A DNA stretch of 64,000 nucleotides from Euborellia annulipes (GCA_023213315.1 JAKCPI010006084.1:16664-80663), one strand, 5' to 3'; counted from the stretch's first letter, positions 41,564 through 51,225 are shown. Numbers and translations are program-made. The notes: generated from the letters alone by a model not told the origin.

Positions 41564-42798
41564 ACCCTAAAACGGCCAGATAAACAAAAAAATTGAATTT
41601 AAAATTTACAGATGCTGGGCCGGTAGAATTTAATCTTGAATTGAAGATCAAAAAATTGAAGGATAGCGAATAAGAAAAAAAAAACATGCATTAGGCCTAT
41701 ATGCAAAATCCGAGCCCTAGTTATAACACAAATAAACCAAATCAAAAATTTTTTGTTAAAAATTATTTAAATGAACCTAATCAGGTCATTTATAGTAAAC
41801 ACGTCTCCCATCTCGGACCAATTAATTAAAAAAAATAATTGTTCGTTAACATGTATTTTTTCAACACGCGTGATGTGGAAAAAGGGAGAGAGAGAGAGAG
41901 AGAGAGTGATTATTACTAAAATTCCTCTTTTACTACTATCCAATTAAAAAAACAATTTGATAGATATGACGTCAGAGTGGACGATGGTGTGAAATTAATA
42001 ATAAAAAAGGTAGAAGAGAGAGAGAGAGAGGGGGCTCTCTCATTCTCTCCATTAGGGCTAAATAAATATAAAGTGGCTAATTCTCGGCTCAGTTGAGTCG
42101 TAATGACTCTATTGGCCAAGAGACCTTTTAATGACCACTTGGACCCTGTCTTTTGTTCTCTTTTCGGCGGATTTGATTACAGGTTGCTGCTTTGCCGCCT
42201 CTCTTTCTCTTTCTCTCTCTTCTGCTGGTTGCTTTTATGCGTGTGAAACATCCATATCTAAAGAGTCCCACTTATTCCTATATATTTACTCACCGAGGGT
42301 GAAAAGAAGAAAAAAAAAGCGAAAGGATCATTGCGACCCATTTCCATTTCTTTGACATTTTTGGGATCCAGGGAAAAAAAGGATACTGCTATCTACCCCA
42401 ATTTACTATCCCCCTTTTGTCTGGATTGTTTATTCTTTCGGTTAATAAATAAATAAATTTAATAATAATAATAATAATAATAAAAGTAGTCTAATATATG
42501 GTGTTTAAGAAAAAGAGTTGAAAACAGAAGTCTCTATAAGTGAAACACACCTTTTTTGTTATATGGAAAGTTTTAATGGAAAGTTGGAAACCTTAAGAAT
42601 AATCTAATAAAGAATTTCAGTGGGAGCTGCAGGAATTTGTTAAGGGGGCCGTGTATGGCAGTGGCGAATGCAAAGCTATTGGGGGTAATAATGATTTTAT
42701 TATATTAATACTTTAGATCCGAATTTATATTTTTATTAAATAAAGTTTGGGTGTGGGTTTTAGGGGAAACATTTTAAACTGAGGTTGTATTTATTTTA
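41564..42798. other. Unassigned, with GA/CT simple repeats and one CRE-like site
   Basis: GA runs at about 41886-41907 and 42017-42031, CT-rich tract at about 42198-42220, an AATAAT run near 42460-42483, and TGACGTCA at 41967-41974. No gene is recognised. Confidence 0.45.
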
Positions 42799-43779
42799 AG
42801 GGTGTTCGATTATGGAAAATAATATTCGATTAATTGAATTAATCGATTATTGGGTCCGGACAGACGAAAAAATAATCGATTATGGGAAAATATAATCGAA
42901 TATGAAAAAAAAATAATTGTTTATGAAGAAAAAATATTCGATTATGAAGAAAAAATAATCGATACCTTTTTTTTCTCTAGCAAAATTTCCATTTTTCCTT
43001 CCCAGTGAAAATCATTTGACCTTTTTACTTTCTCTTATCTATGTATATATGCAATATATATATAGAGAGAAAGTATTGGATTCATGTCAAAAATTCGATG
43101 TCGAGATTTTGATGGATCTCCACGTTTTGAGGTCCCCTGAATCCAAAAAAGTGGTTTTCGCGACATGGTCTGTCTGTTGTGTGTGTGGTGTGTGTGGGTG
43201 TGTGTTCAATTTTAAGCATGAAGGAATTGAGCTAGGAGGTTGAAATTTTATATTTAAGTTAAACACCCCCCGGGACCGGAAAAATAAGCTTTTAATCAAA
43301 ATCGGCCAAAGATTACTAGTACTTTACTGATGTACTTTTTCAGTTTTTTTCGATTTTCTCAAAATTCTCTATATTTTCCCATACTTATAAATTTTACATC
43401 TGAATTCATATGTTCCGTACTGTCGGGAACTAAATATATGTCGACACAAAAAATCTGGTGTGACAAGCACAGTACACAACTTTCGATTACCGAAGGTAAG
43501 AGAAAGTTGTGTGCTGTGCGCCAGTCACACCAGATTTTTTTTTAGTAAAAGGAAATTTTTTCCTCCTGCCTGCGAAAATTTTTTTCGTCAAATTTTCATT
43601 TATTTTCCTCTAAAAAAACCATTTGAACTTTTTTTTACAACGCTTTTTTTTAGTAGGCCTATGCAAATCTCATCCCATCTTGTCAAACGCATTTTTCCCG
43701 AAAATAATCCATTATTTGCCCAATAATTGTAAAAAATAATCAAAATAATCGTTTAATCGATTATTTTGCGCAGCCCTAA
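42799..43779. mobile_element. Probable inverted-repeat element with ATCGATTA blocks, split by family A
   Basis: The left end TAAGGGTGTTCGATTATG and the right end AATCGATTATTTTGCGCAGCCCTAA resemble degenerate hAT-type termini (TAGGGCTG...). Several ATAATCGATTA units lie between them. The target duplication is unclear (ATTTAT on both sides). The interior is interrupted by the family A copy at 43022-43541. Confidence 0.55.
43022..43541 (+). repeat. Family A, internally deleted, nested
   Basis: Both hairpin ends are intact, but the body between the CGATTTTCTCAAAATTC block and the CCATACTTATAAATTTTACA block is deleted. It lies inside the element of 42799-43779 and is therefore younger than it. 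Confidence 0.85.
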
Positions 43780-43816
43780 TTTATATGTGGAGTTTCACGA
43801 GGGTATGAGTTACAGA

Positions 43817-43858
43817 CAACTCCTGAAGATGGGATAATACCCCGAAATATATCGAGTA
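43817..43858 (+). ncRNA. Hammerhead-like motif with longer stem III
   Basis: ACTC, CTGAAGA, T, stem II GGG/CCC, GAAA, then TATATC and GAGT. Stem I ACTC/GAGT is four pairs. Instead of CGTC the stem III region reads ATATATC, which could form two or three A-U pairs. No inverted partner was found nearby. Confidence 0.45.
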
Positions 43859-43983
43859 AGATATTAGGAACCTTATTTGTCTGCCTAGCGCCCTTTCATT
43901 TCTTAATATCTATAAAACAGTCACTGATTGATAATTATAATTTCGAATTAGAAAGCTTAATATTAAAAAGGATTAGTTATTAT

Positions 43984-44368
43984 TAGGAACCGACCGAATA
44001 TTCGGTTTCGGTTACGGTTTCGGCCAGTTTCGGCCAAAAATCATGGTTTCGGCCGTAGTTTCGGTTCGGCCAAAAAGTGGCCGAACCTTTCGGCCGGCCG
44101 AAACCAGAGTCTGAAAAAATGGGATGAGACCCCCATGCAAAAAAAAAAAAGGTCAAATAATTTGCACTTGAGGGAGAAAAAATTTTAGTCTCCCTAAAAA
44201 AAGGTAAAATGATTTTCACGGGAGGGAAAAAAAATTCAAAAAAAAAAAAAGGTAAAATGAAAAAAAATTTTTATAGGAAATACAAGTTTCGGTTTCGGCC
44301 GAAACTTAGGTTGAGGCCGAATATTCGGTTTCGGTTTCGGCTGAAAATCTTGTTTCGGTCGGACCCTA
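43984..44368 (-). mobile_element. hAT-like miniature element, family E, copy 2
   Basis: 385 bp with termini TAGGAACCGACCG / CGGTCGGACCCTA and an exact 8-bp duplication GTTATTAT (43976-43983 and 44369-44376). Opposite orientation to copy 1. It carries many TTTCGGCC units. Confidence 0.92.
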
Positions 44369-44468
44369 GTTATTATAAACACAATATCATCCTGGTAAAG
44401 ATTTATATATCAGCATATATTTAATTTAAAGATGAATTATAATTATAAAAATTTCAAGAGATACTCAC

Positions 44469-44589
44469 CAAATGAAGGATATCTGGAATTAAAGCCGCCC
44501 AGCGCTCGTACCACGTCTAATAGGGTCGGCATCCACAGCCTGACTGGAGATAGAGCAAAAGCAGACCAGATATACCTCGGCTCGTAAAC
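44469..44589 (-). CDS. Putative coding exon of an unrecognised minus-strand gene
   Basis: A 121-bp segment bounded by acceptor TTGTTCATACAG and donor GTGAGT. On the minus strand, frame 0 is open for 40 codons (VYEPRYIWSAFALSPVRLWM..., ending RYPSF plus one G), while the other two frames have stops. It is GC-richer than its flanks and is not a repeat. It starts in phase 0, exactly the phase in which the candidate exon at 52314-52371 ends. Hydrophobic and tryptophan residues give the peptide a folded-domain look, but I do not recognise the family. Confidence 0.65.
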
Positions 44590-44638
44590 CTGTATGAACA
44601 AGAATAAAACCAATTAGAAAAGTATTAATATATCTATA

Positions 44639-44992
44639 TATATTCATCTGTGTGAGAATGTATTAATATTTGTGTGTATGAGCAAAAATGAATCTATGTG
44701 TATAATAGCGGAGTGTCCGTCTGTCTCTCTGACACGCTCTGTTTGACAAACTTCCCGGTGAAATTTTGAAATATAATTTTGCAGTCTTATAGAAGAGGAG
44801 AGGCCCAGAAAAATACTCGGGTCCGAAATTGCTATAACTTTTTGAGTTATTAATTCCTAAAGTTACGATTTCTCCCATAGGAAATGTATAGAGAAATATC
44901 TATGTATTCTTTACATTGATGTATTCTGTGAAAGTAAACAAATTCTAAAGCAGGCACTGGATTGGAATACGTAGTAATAAAAATTTCCTTCA
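44639..44992 (+). repeat. Family D repeat, copy 1
   Basis: GCGGAGTGTCCGTCTGTC, AAATTGCTATAACTTTTTGA, GTTACGATTTCTC and GCAGGCACTGGATTGGAATA occur in the same order at 56396-57160. A SINE family B fragment interrupts its 3' side. Confidence 0.8.
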
Positions 44993-45083
44993 GTCCGATG
45001 ATTTTATTTAAGCTATTTGGTATCCAAATGTGTGTATGTGGGTGTGAATGGGAAAAAAGTGTGTGTTTAATTATTTTTTTTAT
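44993..45083 (+). repeat. Family B fragment inside family D
   Basis: AGTCCGATGATTTTATTTAA and GGTATCCAAATG join directly to the GTGTGTATGTGGGTGTGAA tail; the middle is deleted. Family D sequence (CTTTTCATAATCAAGAAAAG) resumes at about 45220. Confidence 0.65.
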
Positions 45084-45392
45084 ACCCTCTTCGGCTGCTG
45101 AGGCCATTAAGGGGTATAACTTTATTATATAAATAGTTAAAATACATATTATCGATGGCTACCGGGGGACGTTCAACACGCGGATTGCTCGGGGAGTGTT
45201 TAAAATAAAATAATAATTTTTCTTTTCATAATCAAGAAAAGGGCTAGCTGGTGTAGTGGGAGTCCCCCTTCAAACTAGGACATCCTCCTTGGATAAAAGG
45301 AATCGGGTGAAACCAGAAATAAGGATCAGGAAACCGAAATGGAAACTTTGCAGCCAGGAGATTAAATAAAAAAATATTTTATTTAATTTTTA

Positions 45393-45437
45393 CTTGCCGA
45401 CGTTTCGGCCGTCAGTCACGACCTTCATCAGGGCAAA
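45393..45437 (-). ncRNA. Hammerhead ribozyme, complete core
   Basis: On the minus strand TTGCC, CTGATGA, A, stem II GGTCGT/ACGGCC (one wobble) with loop GACTG, GAAA, CGTC, GGCAA. Stem I is five perfect pairs. Stem III is the loopless A-U, C-G form. Confidence 0.78.
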
Positions 45438-45592
45438 TAATTGTCAACAATACAGGGTCTTAGGTATTTTGATATTTATATTATATATATATTTATATTA
45501 TATATGTATATTTTGATATTTACTAAAAAGAATTGTATTCATATACAATTTCTTTTTAGTAAACAGCAAATATCAAAATACTTAAGCAATTA

Positions 45593-45637
45593 TTTGCCCT
45601 GATGAAGGTCGTGACAGACGACCGAAACGTCGGCAAG
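45593..45637 (+). ncRNA. Hammerhead ribozyme, best example in the window
   Basis: TTGCC, CTGATGA, A, stem II GGTCGT/ACGACC with loop GACAG (six perfect pairs), GAAA, CGTC, GGCAA. All catalytic positions match the hammerhead consensus, with one extra A before stem II. Predicted cleavage follows position 45631. With its two-pair loopless stem III it would be expected to work as a dimer, as reported for Penelope-associated small hammerheads. Confidence 0.8.
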
Positions 45638-45905
45638 TAAAATTAAATAAAATATTTTTTTATTTAATCTCCTGGCTGCAAAGTTTCCATTTCGGTTTCC
45701 TGATTAAATCTCCAAAGCCATAACACATCAAATTCAGAAATAAGGATTAGTTCACTAGCTAGAAATGAACGCAGGAGGAGGAGTTAGAGATAGGAAATAA
45801 TGTAACTTCATGGGGTGCCGGTATATGGCAACGGCCAGAGGCCGGTTGGGGGCGAAGTCCCCCTAGCTAGGCGCGAAGCCCGCCGACGGCGGGCGGCGCC
45901 GTTAG

Positions 45906-46674
45906 TTAATATATAATTTCACATTGGAATCAAAGCAATTATTTAAAATTATTTTCATTTTAATAATTCATTATCTAAGGGATATTTGCTCTATGAATAT
46001 CAATTAATGAAAAATAAAATAGCAACTAAGTTGCAAAAATTTTCCGTTCGTTAAGATCGTAAATTCAAGCACCAGTCAAAAGCTAATATAACCTTTTTCT
46101 TGATAGTTGGGCTTCCCATCTGCAAATACTTAAGTGTCACTGAGTTTATTGTATTTGACGAAAATAATTATAAGAAAGAATTTTGTTATTTAGAATTTAG
46201 TTATTGCGTTTGAAAGAAATGCGGCCAGGAAGTGAATTACCAAGACCACCGGGTGATTATGATTTATTGCCTCTCGTGGGTGTCACTCGATACCTTTACC
46301 TATGTGTATTAATAAAAGAGAAGTTGTAGTCTTTTGTTATAGAATTTTTTTTTTTATTATCCGCCCTTAAAAAAAAATGGAAGATCCTTTATGGAAAGAG
46401 AGCCGATCACTAAAGACTTGAAAACTTGAAGTGAGCCCGGCGGACGAAACTAATAAAAAAAAATATTCCCTTGAACTTCGTGAGAGAAAAACGAGTTGAG
46501 TATGTCTTTTTATTTCTTAAAAGTAAGTAAATTTTTTGTTACTTTGCCCTGGGGTTTTGGCACGTTTTAGAAATATTTTTGAATGTGGGGTAAATTAGTC
46601 AACCAAAAAACAAGATTTTTTTTTTTTTTTTTGAAGAAATATGTAAATAATATAAGATTTTAATCACTTTATAC
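45906..46674. other. Unassigned; non-repetitive island near 46195-46300
   Basis: The island contains GGTGATTATGATTTATTGCC (homeodomain-like cores) and balanced composition. No splice-bounded frame. The remainder is AT-rich and featureless. Confidence 0.35.
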
Positions 46675-46714
46675 TTTCTCTTACCCATGTATATAAGAAA
46701 TATATATATATTAG
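46675..46714 (+). repeat. Family A, left end (first part of a split copy)
   Basis: TACTTTCTCTTACCCATGTA and the AT loop of the left hairpin. The matching continuation (AAGTATTAG, GTCGATATCGAGATTTT) is at 48908-49160, after the nested elements. Confidence 0.75.
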
Positions 46715-47361
46715 GGTGGTTCTTGTTTTGGACTTTTTAGATTTTTTTTCGACGATAGTCCTAAATCGGTACAAAATTTATAAAAAAATTCATAGCAAAT
46801 TTTTGCTCTTAATAGATAGTCAAAGTTTTTAATGGAAATAACATAGGAAAAGTTCTGTTATTACTTTGGAATTTTTTACCTCATGAACTAATTAACAGAT
46901 CATGTCGACAAATGATAATTCTTATAGCAAATTTAACGCTCTACAAAAAAGGTCTCTTATGATTTTTTGCTAACTTGACTGGTTCAAAAGGTATTCGAGG
47001 TCAAAATCAAAGTTCTAGTCAATTTTTTTTTTTTTTTTGCGTTTTACCGTCACTTAATGATTCAAAAATGAAAAAAAAGGTATAATTTATATTTTAGACG
47101 ACGAGATTTTTGTAAACATTATACTAAGGATGAAAAACAAATGCAATATGTATTATAAATACAATTGGTTAAAGACATTGTCAAATGTTTTTTGACGCAC
47201 TAAAAAAAACTAAACTGTAACAACTTCATGAAAGTATCTATGATTTAAAAAAAAAAATGATAATAGGCCTATTGGTATTGTTTTTTTTTTTTCAATTCAT
47301 TGAAATTTTAATAATCAATTTTTCAAGTGATTAATACTTTTCTTTCAGAGCATACGTCAAG

Positions 47362-47629
47362 CAAGGGCGGATCCAGAGGTGTATCTAGGGGGTGGGGGTG
47401 GATAATTGGTGTGACTCGACTCATAGCACACTATTTTTTATTAAATTCGGTAATTTAAAGGCGCATTCTGTACTTGTTTGCCAGAATATAAATACAAATC
47501 AAAATTTTAAGTATTAATTTTTAAAATTTTACATTAAATTTTTTAATCAAAGAAAAAGTTTTTTTTTAATCTCGGAGGGGAATAATTACCCCTTTACCCC
47601 CCCCCCCCCTTGTATCCGCTCCGCCCTTG
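47362..47629. mobile_element. hAT-like miniature element, family H1, copy 2
   Basis: 268 bp with termini CAAGGGCGGATCCAG / TATCCGCTCCGCCCTTG and a perfect 8-bp duplication ACGTCAAG (47354-47361 and 47630-47637). It is the same family as 13161-13423 in reverse orientation, including the C homopolymer and the GTGTGACTCG segment. Confidence 0.92.
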
Positions 47630-47767
47630 ACGTCAAGGTAACAAAAGTCGTGTAAAATATAAATTATATCCCTTTTTCATTTTTGAATCATTAAATGACG
47701 GTAAAAATGAAAAAAATAAATAAGTAAATAAATAAAAAAAAAAAACAAATATTTATTAATTCATATA

Positions 47768-48353
47768 GTGATTATAACTGGATATGGCTGATGTGAATGT
47801 ATTCAAGGGATGATACTTAGGCAGCCAAACACAAAAAAAACAAAAAATTTTATTTTTCCCTGTCGACGTTTCGAACGCTCATCGCGCTCATCATCAGGAC
47901 CTACGGTCAACAAATATTATTTATTCATATATTAAAAAGATTTACATAGACAATATTGTATCAGAGTATAATTACTTACAGCAAACGCCTAACTATAATT
48001 GTAAAATAATTGATAAAAGGCCTATCTTGTAATTTTGTTGTGGAATCCTTTGTTGTTTACAGTTGTTAAAATTTTTATAGATATTCATATTATTTTGATG
48101 TATCATCAGTATTTATTTATATATCAATATCTGTATATGATATGCTATATCCATCTAAGCTTATGACTTTTCTAGCTGTAAGTAATTATACTCTGATACA
48201 ATATTGTCTATGTAAATCTTTTTAATATATGAATAAATAATATTTGTTGACCGTAGGTCCTGATGGTGAGCGCGATGAGCGTTCGAAACGTCGACAGGGA
48301 AAAATAAAAAATTTTGTTTTTTTGTGTTTGGCTGCCTAAGTATCATCCCTTGA
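47768..48353. mobile_element. Hammerhead palindrome element, family 1, second copy
   Basis: 586 bp with a perfect 13-bp duplication ATTAATTCATATA (47755-47767 and 48354-48366). The arms match the element at 9444-10302 (GGCAGCCAAAC, ribozyme, AGATTTACATAGAC, GTAATTATACTCTGATA). The extra unpaired segment is on the left here (GTGATTATAACTGGATATGG), whereas at 9444-10302 the same sequence is at the right end in reverse. Confidence 0.9.
47869..47903 (-). ncRNA. Hammerhead ribozyme, complete core
   Basis: On the minus strand GTC, CTGATGA, T, stem II GAGCGC/GCGTTC with loop GATGA, GAAA, CGTC, GAC. Contiguous stem I is three pairs, extended by GG/CC beyond a bulge. The mirror motif at 48257-48297 has CTGATGG, losing the last invariant A. 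Confidence 0.68.
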
Positions 48354-48380
48354 ATTAATTCATATATCGGAAAAAATAAG

Positions 48381-48454
48381 GGTGTGCCGCCGGGAGTCGA
48401 ACCACGGATTCTCCGATTTGTACTCAGAGTGCCCTACCACTGGACCACAGCACG
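48381..48454 (-). other. tRNA-like sequence (pseudo-tRNA or SINE head)
   Basis: On the minus strand it reads CGTGCTGTGGTCCAGTGGTA (acceptor and A box). The anticodon stem TCTGA/TCGGA has loop GTACAAA (U33 present, anticodon ACA) and the B box is GGTTCGACTCC. Acceptor halves give six pairs; the T stem has two mismatches. Flanking TCATATATCGGAAA and TTTCGGATATATGA are inverted copies, as for the unit at 34145-34217. A functional tRNA is unlikely because of the T-stem defects and context. Confidence 0.6.
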
Positions 48455-48907
48455 ACATCTCTTTCGGATATATGAAGTTCATTTATGATTTAATTGTATA
48501 AATTTCGCGGCTCCTATACGCGATATGTTAATATCTTAAATATTATATATAATTTTTTATTTATTAAAAAAAAAAACAACATAAAATTGACTAGAACTTT
48601 GATTTTGACCTCGAATAACGTTTGAACCAGTCAAGTTAGTAAAAAAATCATAAGAGACCATTTTTGTAGAACGTTAAATTTGCTATAAGTAAGCTTATTA
48701 TTATTATTTGTCGACATGATCTGTTAATTAGTTCATGAGGTAAAAAATTCCATAGTAATAACAGAACTTTTCCTATGTTATTTCCATTAAAAACTTTGAC
48801 TATCGGGGGGGGGGGGGGCTGGTTAATATTAAAATTAAGAGCTAAAACTTGGCATGAATTTTTTTTATAGATTTGGAACCGATTTAGGACTATCCTCGAA
48901 AAAAAAG

Positions 48908-49160
48908 TATTAGTTTCAGGTCAAAAAGTCGATATCGAGATTTTTACGTTTTTTGAGATCCCCTGAATCCAAAAAAGTTGTATTCGCGACATGGTCTGTC
49001 TGTCTGTGTGTGTGTTTGTCTGCGTGTGTTCAATTTAAAGAATGAAGGAATTGGACTAGGAGGTTGAAATTTTATATTTGAGTTAGGCACCCCCTGAGGC
49101 GTGAAAATAAGATTTTTATCAAAAGAGTACTAGTACTTTAGTGATGTATTTTTTCAGAGG
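48908..49160 (+). repeat. Family A, second part of split copy
   Basis: Continues the copy begun at 46675: AAGTATTAG, GTCGATATCGAGATTTT, CCCCTGAATCCAAAAAAGTT, GT-rich run, and GAGTACTAGTACTTTAGTGA. It ends before the right hairpin. Confidence 0.8.
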
Positions 49161-49857
49161 CTGAGCACTCATAATTATATAATTTTTTTTATCGAGATAT
49201 ATCGGAACATCACAACCCTTGAAGTCAAATTTATAAACAAAATAGGAAAATATTTTAAAATTTGCCTTCATGTATCATACATAGCCAAGAGCTGTTTCCA
49301 CCTGAAAAAAACCGGTGGGCAAAAAAGATAATACGAAAAGGCTGGAAGCACCTCTTAATCGCGATAAAAGAATTTAAAAGAATTATTTTATAAATGTCAG
49401 ACAAGGAGACATTTAAAAATAGTTCTATTTCGCATCCCATTCACTTTGATTTGTTATAATTGACTGTTTTTGGAATGTTTAGGAGACACGTGTGGACCAC
49501 TGAAGAGGCTCTCCTCTCGAGAGTGTCGAAGGGTCCATTAGAGGGAGGCTGCAGGGAAAAAAGTCACAACAATCTTAAAACCATAGGCAGTCAGTCCACT
49601 ATAAATATAAATATGGGAAATGAATGAAAGGAAGCTAAAAGTGCTCTCCTCTTAAATGCACACAAACACACACACAGACATTGATAAACACGCACACAAA
49701 CAGAAAGGAAACATTTGGCAAAAGTTTGGATAGAAGAAAAATAAACTTTACCGGAGCTATACGAAGTTAAATTTGAAACTGAACATGCAAAAATTAAATT
49801 ATTTTCAAAGTAATTTTGCTATTTTATTTCAATTTAATGGTAGCCATTCGAACCAGC
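49161..49857. other. Unassigned AT-rich DNA
   Basis: A small ACACACAC/CACAAAC tract lies near 49660-49700. The minus-strand frame at 49255-49440 has no splice context. Nothing else. Confidence 0.4.
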
Positions 49858-50059
49858 GGGCATTAACCCCCCTGGTTAATGCCTTCATACCCCCCCCCCA
49901 CCCCTTTTTAAGGAAATGCGAGCCCTCACCGCGAAATTACTCTCAAAATAATTTGAATACATTTATAAAAAATTATTTTAATTTTAATTTTATTTTGAAA
50001 TTATTTTATTTTAATTTTCAACGCTTAATCCACCCCTGTGTAAAAGTATATTAAGGAAA
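49858..50059. repeat. Family H repeat, copy 1
   Basis: A 200-bp sequence from GGGCATTAACCCCCCTGG to GTGTAAAAGTATATTAAGGA that recurs at 51578-51780 in the same orientation. One end, read in reverse (CAGGGGTGGATTAAG), looks like a hAT terminus, but the homology extends past it, so the true boundary is outside. Confidence 0.7.
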
Positions 50060-50077
50060 AATATTTTTCTTGGAAGA

Positions 50078-50125
50078 GAAGGTCAGCACGCTAACCTCTA
50101 CACCAAGGCCCGAGGGCTACTTTTA
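50078..50125 (-). repeat. Family B head fragment
   Basis: Reverse complement of the tRNA-like head (CCCTCGGGCCTTGGTGTAGA, GGTTAGCGTGCT). Truncated before the B box. Confidence 0.6.
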
Positions 50126-50187
50126 TATTTGAACTTCTAGCCTTACAACCTGTCCTTGAGGCATCTCAGGCCATATAGACTCTATAC

Positions 50188-50461
50188 CAGTGGTTTCCAA
50201 ACTTTATGTTACCACGCCTCCCTTAAAAATAATTAATTTTAAGACGCCTCCCCCCCTCCATTTTATAAAATAATACAAAAATAAAAATTTTTAATGTTAA
50301 AAAATATAAATTTATATAAAAATATTTTTTTTATTTATTCTTATTTATATTAAAACTAGCAATCATTTGGAAAATTGGTCCTGGGGGCCAATATTCGCGC
50401 CTCCCCTTAGACTAGTCCGCGCCTCCCTAGGGAGGTCCGCCTCACAGTTTGGAAAACGCTG
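50188..50461. mobile_element. hAT-like miniature element, family F, copy 1
   Basis: Starts CAGTGGTTTCCAAACTTTAT and ends CAGTTTGGAAAACGCTG, the same family as 54553-54826 in reverse orientation. The interior contains ACGCCTCCC and CTAGTCCGCGCCTCCC blocks. I could not find an exact target duplication. Confidence 0.8.
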
Positions 50462-50479
50462 GTATAAAGGTATTTTATG

Positions 50480-50690
50480 GCTGGTGGAATTTGTAAAGTT
50501 AAAAGAAAACGCAACAAGAATTTTTTCTTTATTAATTTATTTTAACAGCTTACGTTTCGGCCTTGGTCAAAGCCATTCTCGGATGACCACTAACAGCTCC
50601 GAGGATGGCTTTGACCAAAGCCGAAACGTCAGGTGTTAAAATATATTTTTAAAGAAAAATTCTGGCTTCGTTTTTTCTAACTTTCATTCC
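50480..50690. mobile_element. Short hammerhead palindrome, family 9
   Basis: Arms (about 50515-50566 and 50600-50665) are inverted copies containing AAAGAAAAAATTC-type ends and CGGCC(T/G)TTGGTCAAAGCC. The plus-strand motif is better preserved; the minus-strand one has lost part of its box (CCGAGAA). Confidence 0.7.
50591..50637 (+). ncRNA. Hammerhead motif with one box change
   Basis: AACAGCT, CCGAGGA, T, stem II GGCTTT/AAAGCC with loop GACC (six perfect pairs), GAAA, CGTC, AGGTGTT. Stem I is six pairs around one mismatch. The box has C for the invariant U4, the same change as in 7566-7610. Confidence 0.6.
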
Positions 50691-50703
50691 TGAAGAAAAA
50701 TAT

Positions 50704-50963
50704 TTTTCTCAAATCTTATTTTCACGCTACGCCCTAGGGGGGTGCCTAACTTAAATATAAAATTTCAACCTCCTAGCTCAATTCTTTCATGCTTTAAATT
50801 AAACCCAGACAGACCATGTCGGGAAAACCACTTTTTTGGATTCAGGGGACCTCAAAACGTGTATATCCATCAAAGTCTCGATATCGAATTTTTGACATGA
50901 ATTCAATACTTTCTCCTATATATTTTGTATATTAACTTATACATATAGGTAAGAGAAAGTAAA
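50704..50963 (-). repeat. Family A, left half
   Basis: From the ATTTTCACGC...CCTAGGGGGGTGCC block through the GGGACCTCAAAACGTG block to GGTAAGAGAAAGTAAAA. The right hairpin half is missing. Confidence 0.85.
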
Positions 50964-51225
50964 AATTCAAATCCGAATTGAGATTAGTTCTATATAAAAA
51001 TAGATGCGGTAACTCACCCCAGTAAAATTCTAAGTGGACTAATCATATCTTACTTTTCTACCTAATGAAAAAAATCCCTACAAAATTCTGCAAGGGATTC
51101 GATGGGTTCCTAAGTTACCCAGTGTTATTATTATCTGTTTATGAGAGTTTCGAAATCTTCAAAAATTAATTTCGCCCCAGTAATAAGAAATTTTAGAATG
51201 ACATTAAAATGTTTCTATTCACAAC
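50964..51225. other. Unassigned AT-rich DNA
   Basis: No feature recognised. Confidence 0.4.

Larger units (their letters stand above)
45327..45734. mobile_element. Hammerhead palindrome element, family 8, well preserved
   Basis: A 408-bp insertion into family C with a perfect 13-bp duplication CAGAAATAAGGAT (45314-45326 and 45735-45747). The arms (about 45327-45440 and 45590-45703) are near-perfect inverted copies from CAGGAAACCGAAATGGAAAC through the ribozyme. The right end carries an unpaired tail of about 30 nt. The arms differ by a few bases only, so it is young. Both arms hold an intact hammerhead. No protein is encoded. Confidence 0.92.
45246..45905 (+). repeat. Family C repeat, copy 2, split by a hammerhead element
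   Basis: Blocks GAGTCCCCCTTCAAACTAGG and GAAACCAGAAATAAGGAT lie before, and TTAGTTCACTAGCTAG, GATAGGAAATAATGTAACTT and the GGCCAGAGGCC segment lie after, the insertion at 45327-45734. The order is the same as in copy 1 (2640-3050). The end includes a strong GC hairpin GCCCGCCGACGGCGGGC near 45877. Confidence 0.8.
46715..48905. mobile_element. Large inverted-repeat element with nested insertions
   Basis: Arms of about 380 bp: TTTCGACGATAGTCCTAAAT, AACATAGGAAAAGTTCTGTT, GATCATGTCGAC and TCAAAATCAAAGTTCTAGTC on the left recur inverted at 48577-48905, and GTCACTTAATGATTCAAAAA pairs with the copy near 47690. The left arm begins TTAGGGTGGTTCTTGTTTTG; the last roughly 35 bases of the right arm are missing. 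Inserted later were a hAT-like element (47362-47629), a tRNA-like unit (48366-48560 region) and a hammerhead palindrome (47768-48353). Superfamily unknown. Confidence 0.8.

Noticed and set aside
41288..41687. Open frames in both strands across the CCGAAAC-rich region
   Set aside because: The frames reflect the repeat units of hAT-like family E, which lack stops by composition.
43016..43243. Recurring peptide (DSCQKFDVEILMDLHVLRSP...) encoded in several family A copies as a conserved protein
   Set aside because: The same peptide arises because the repeat DNA is conserved. Copies have stops and frameshifts at different places, and the frame runs into a GT microsatellite, so no protein-level selection is evident.
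48381..48454. Functional tRNA gene (anticodon ACA)
   Set aside because: The T stem has two mismatches, the first acceptor pair is broken, a related degraded copy exists at 34145-34217, and both sit within mobile-element structures.
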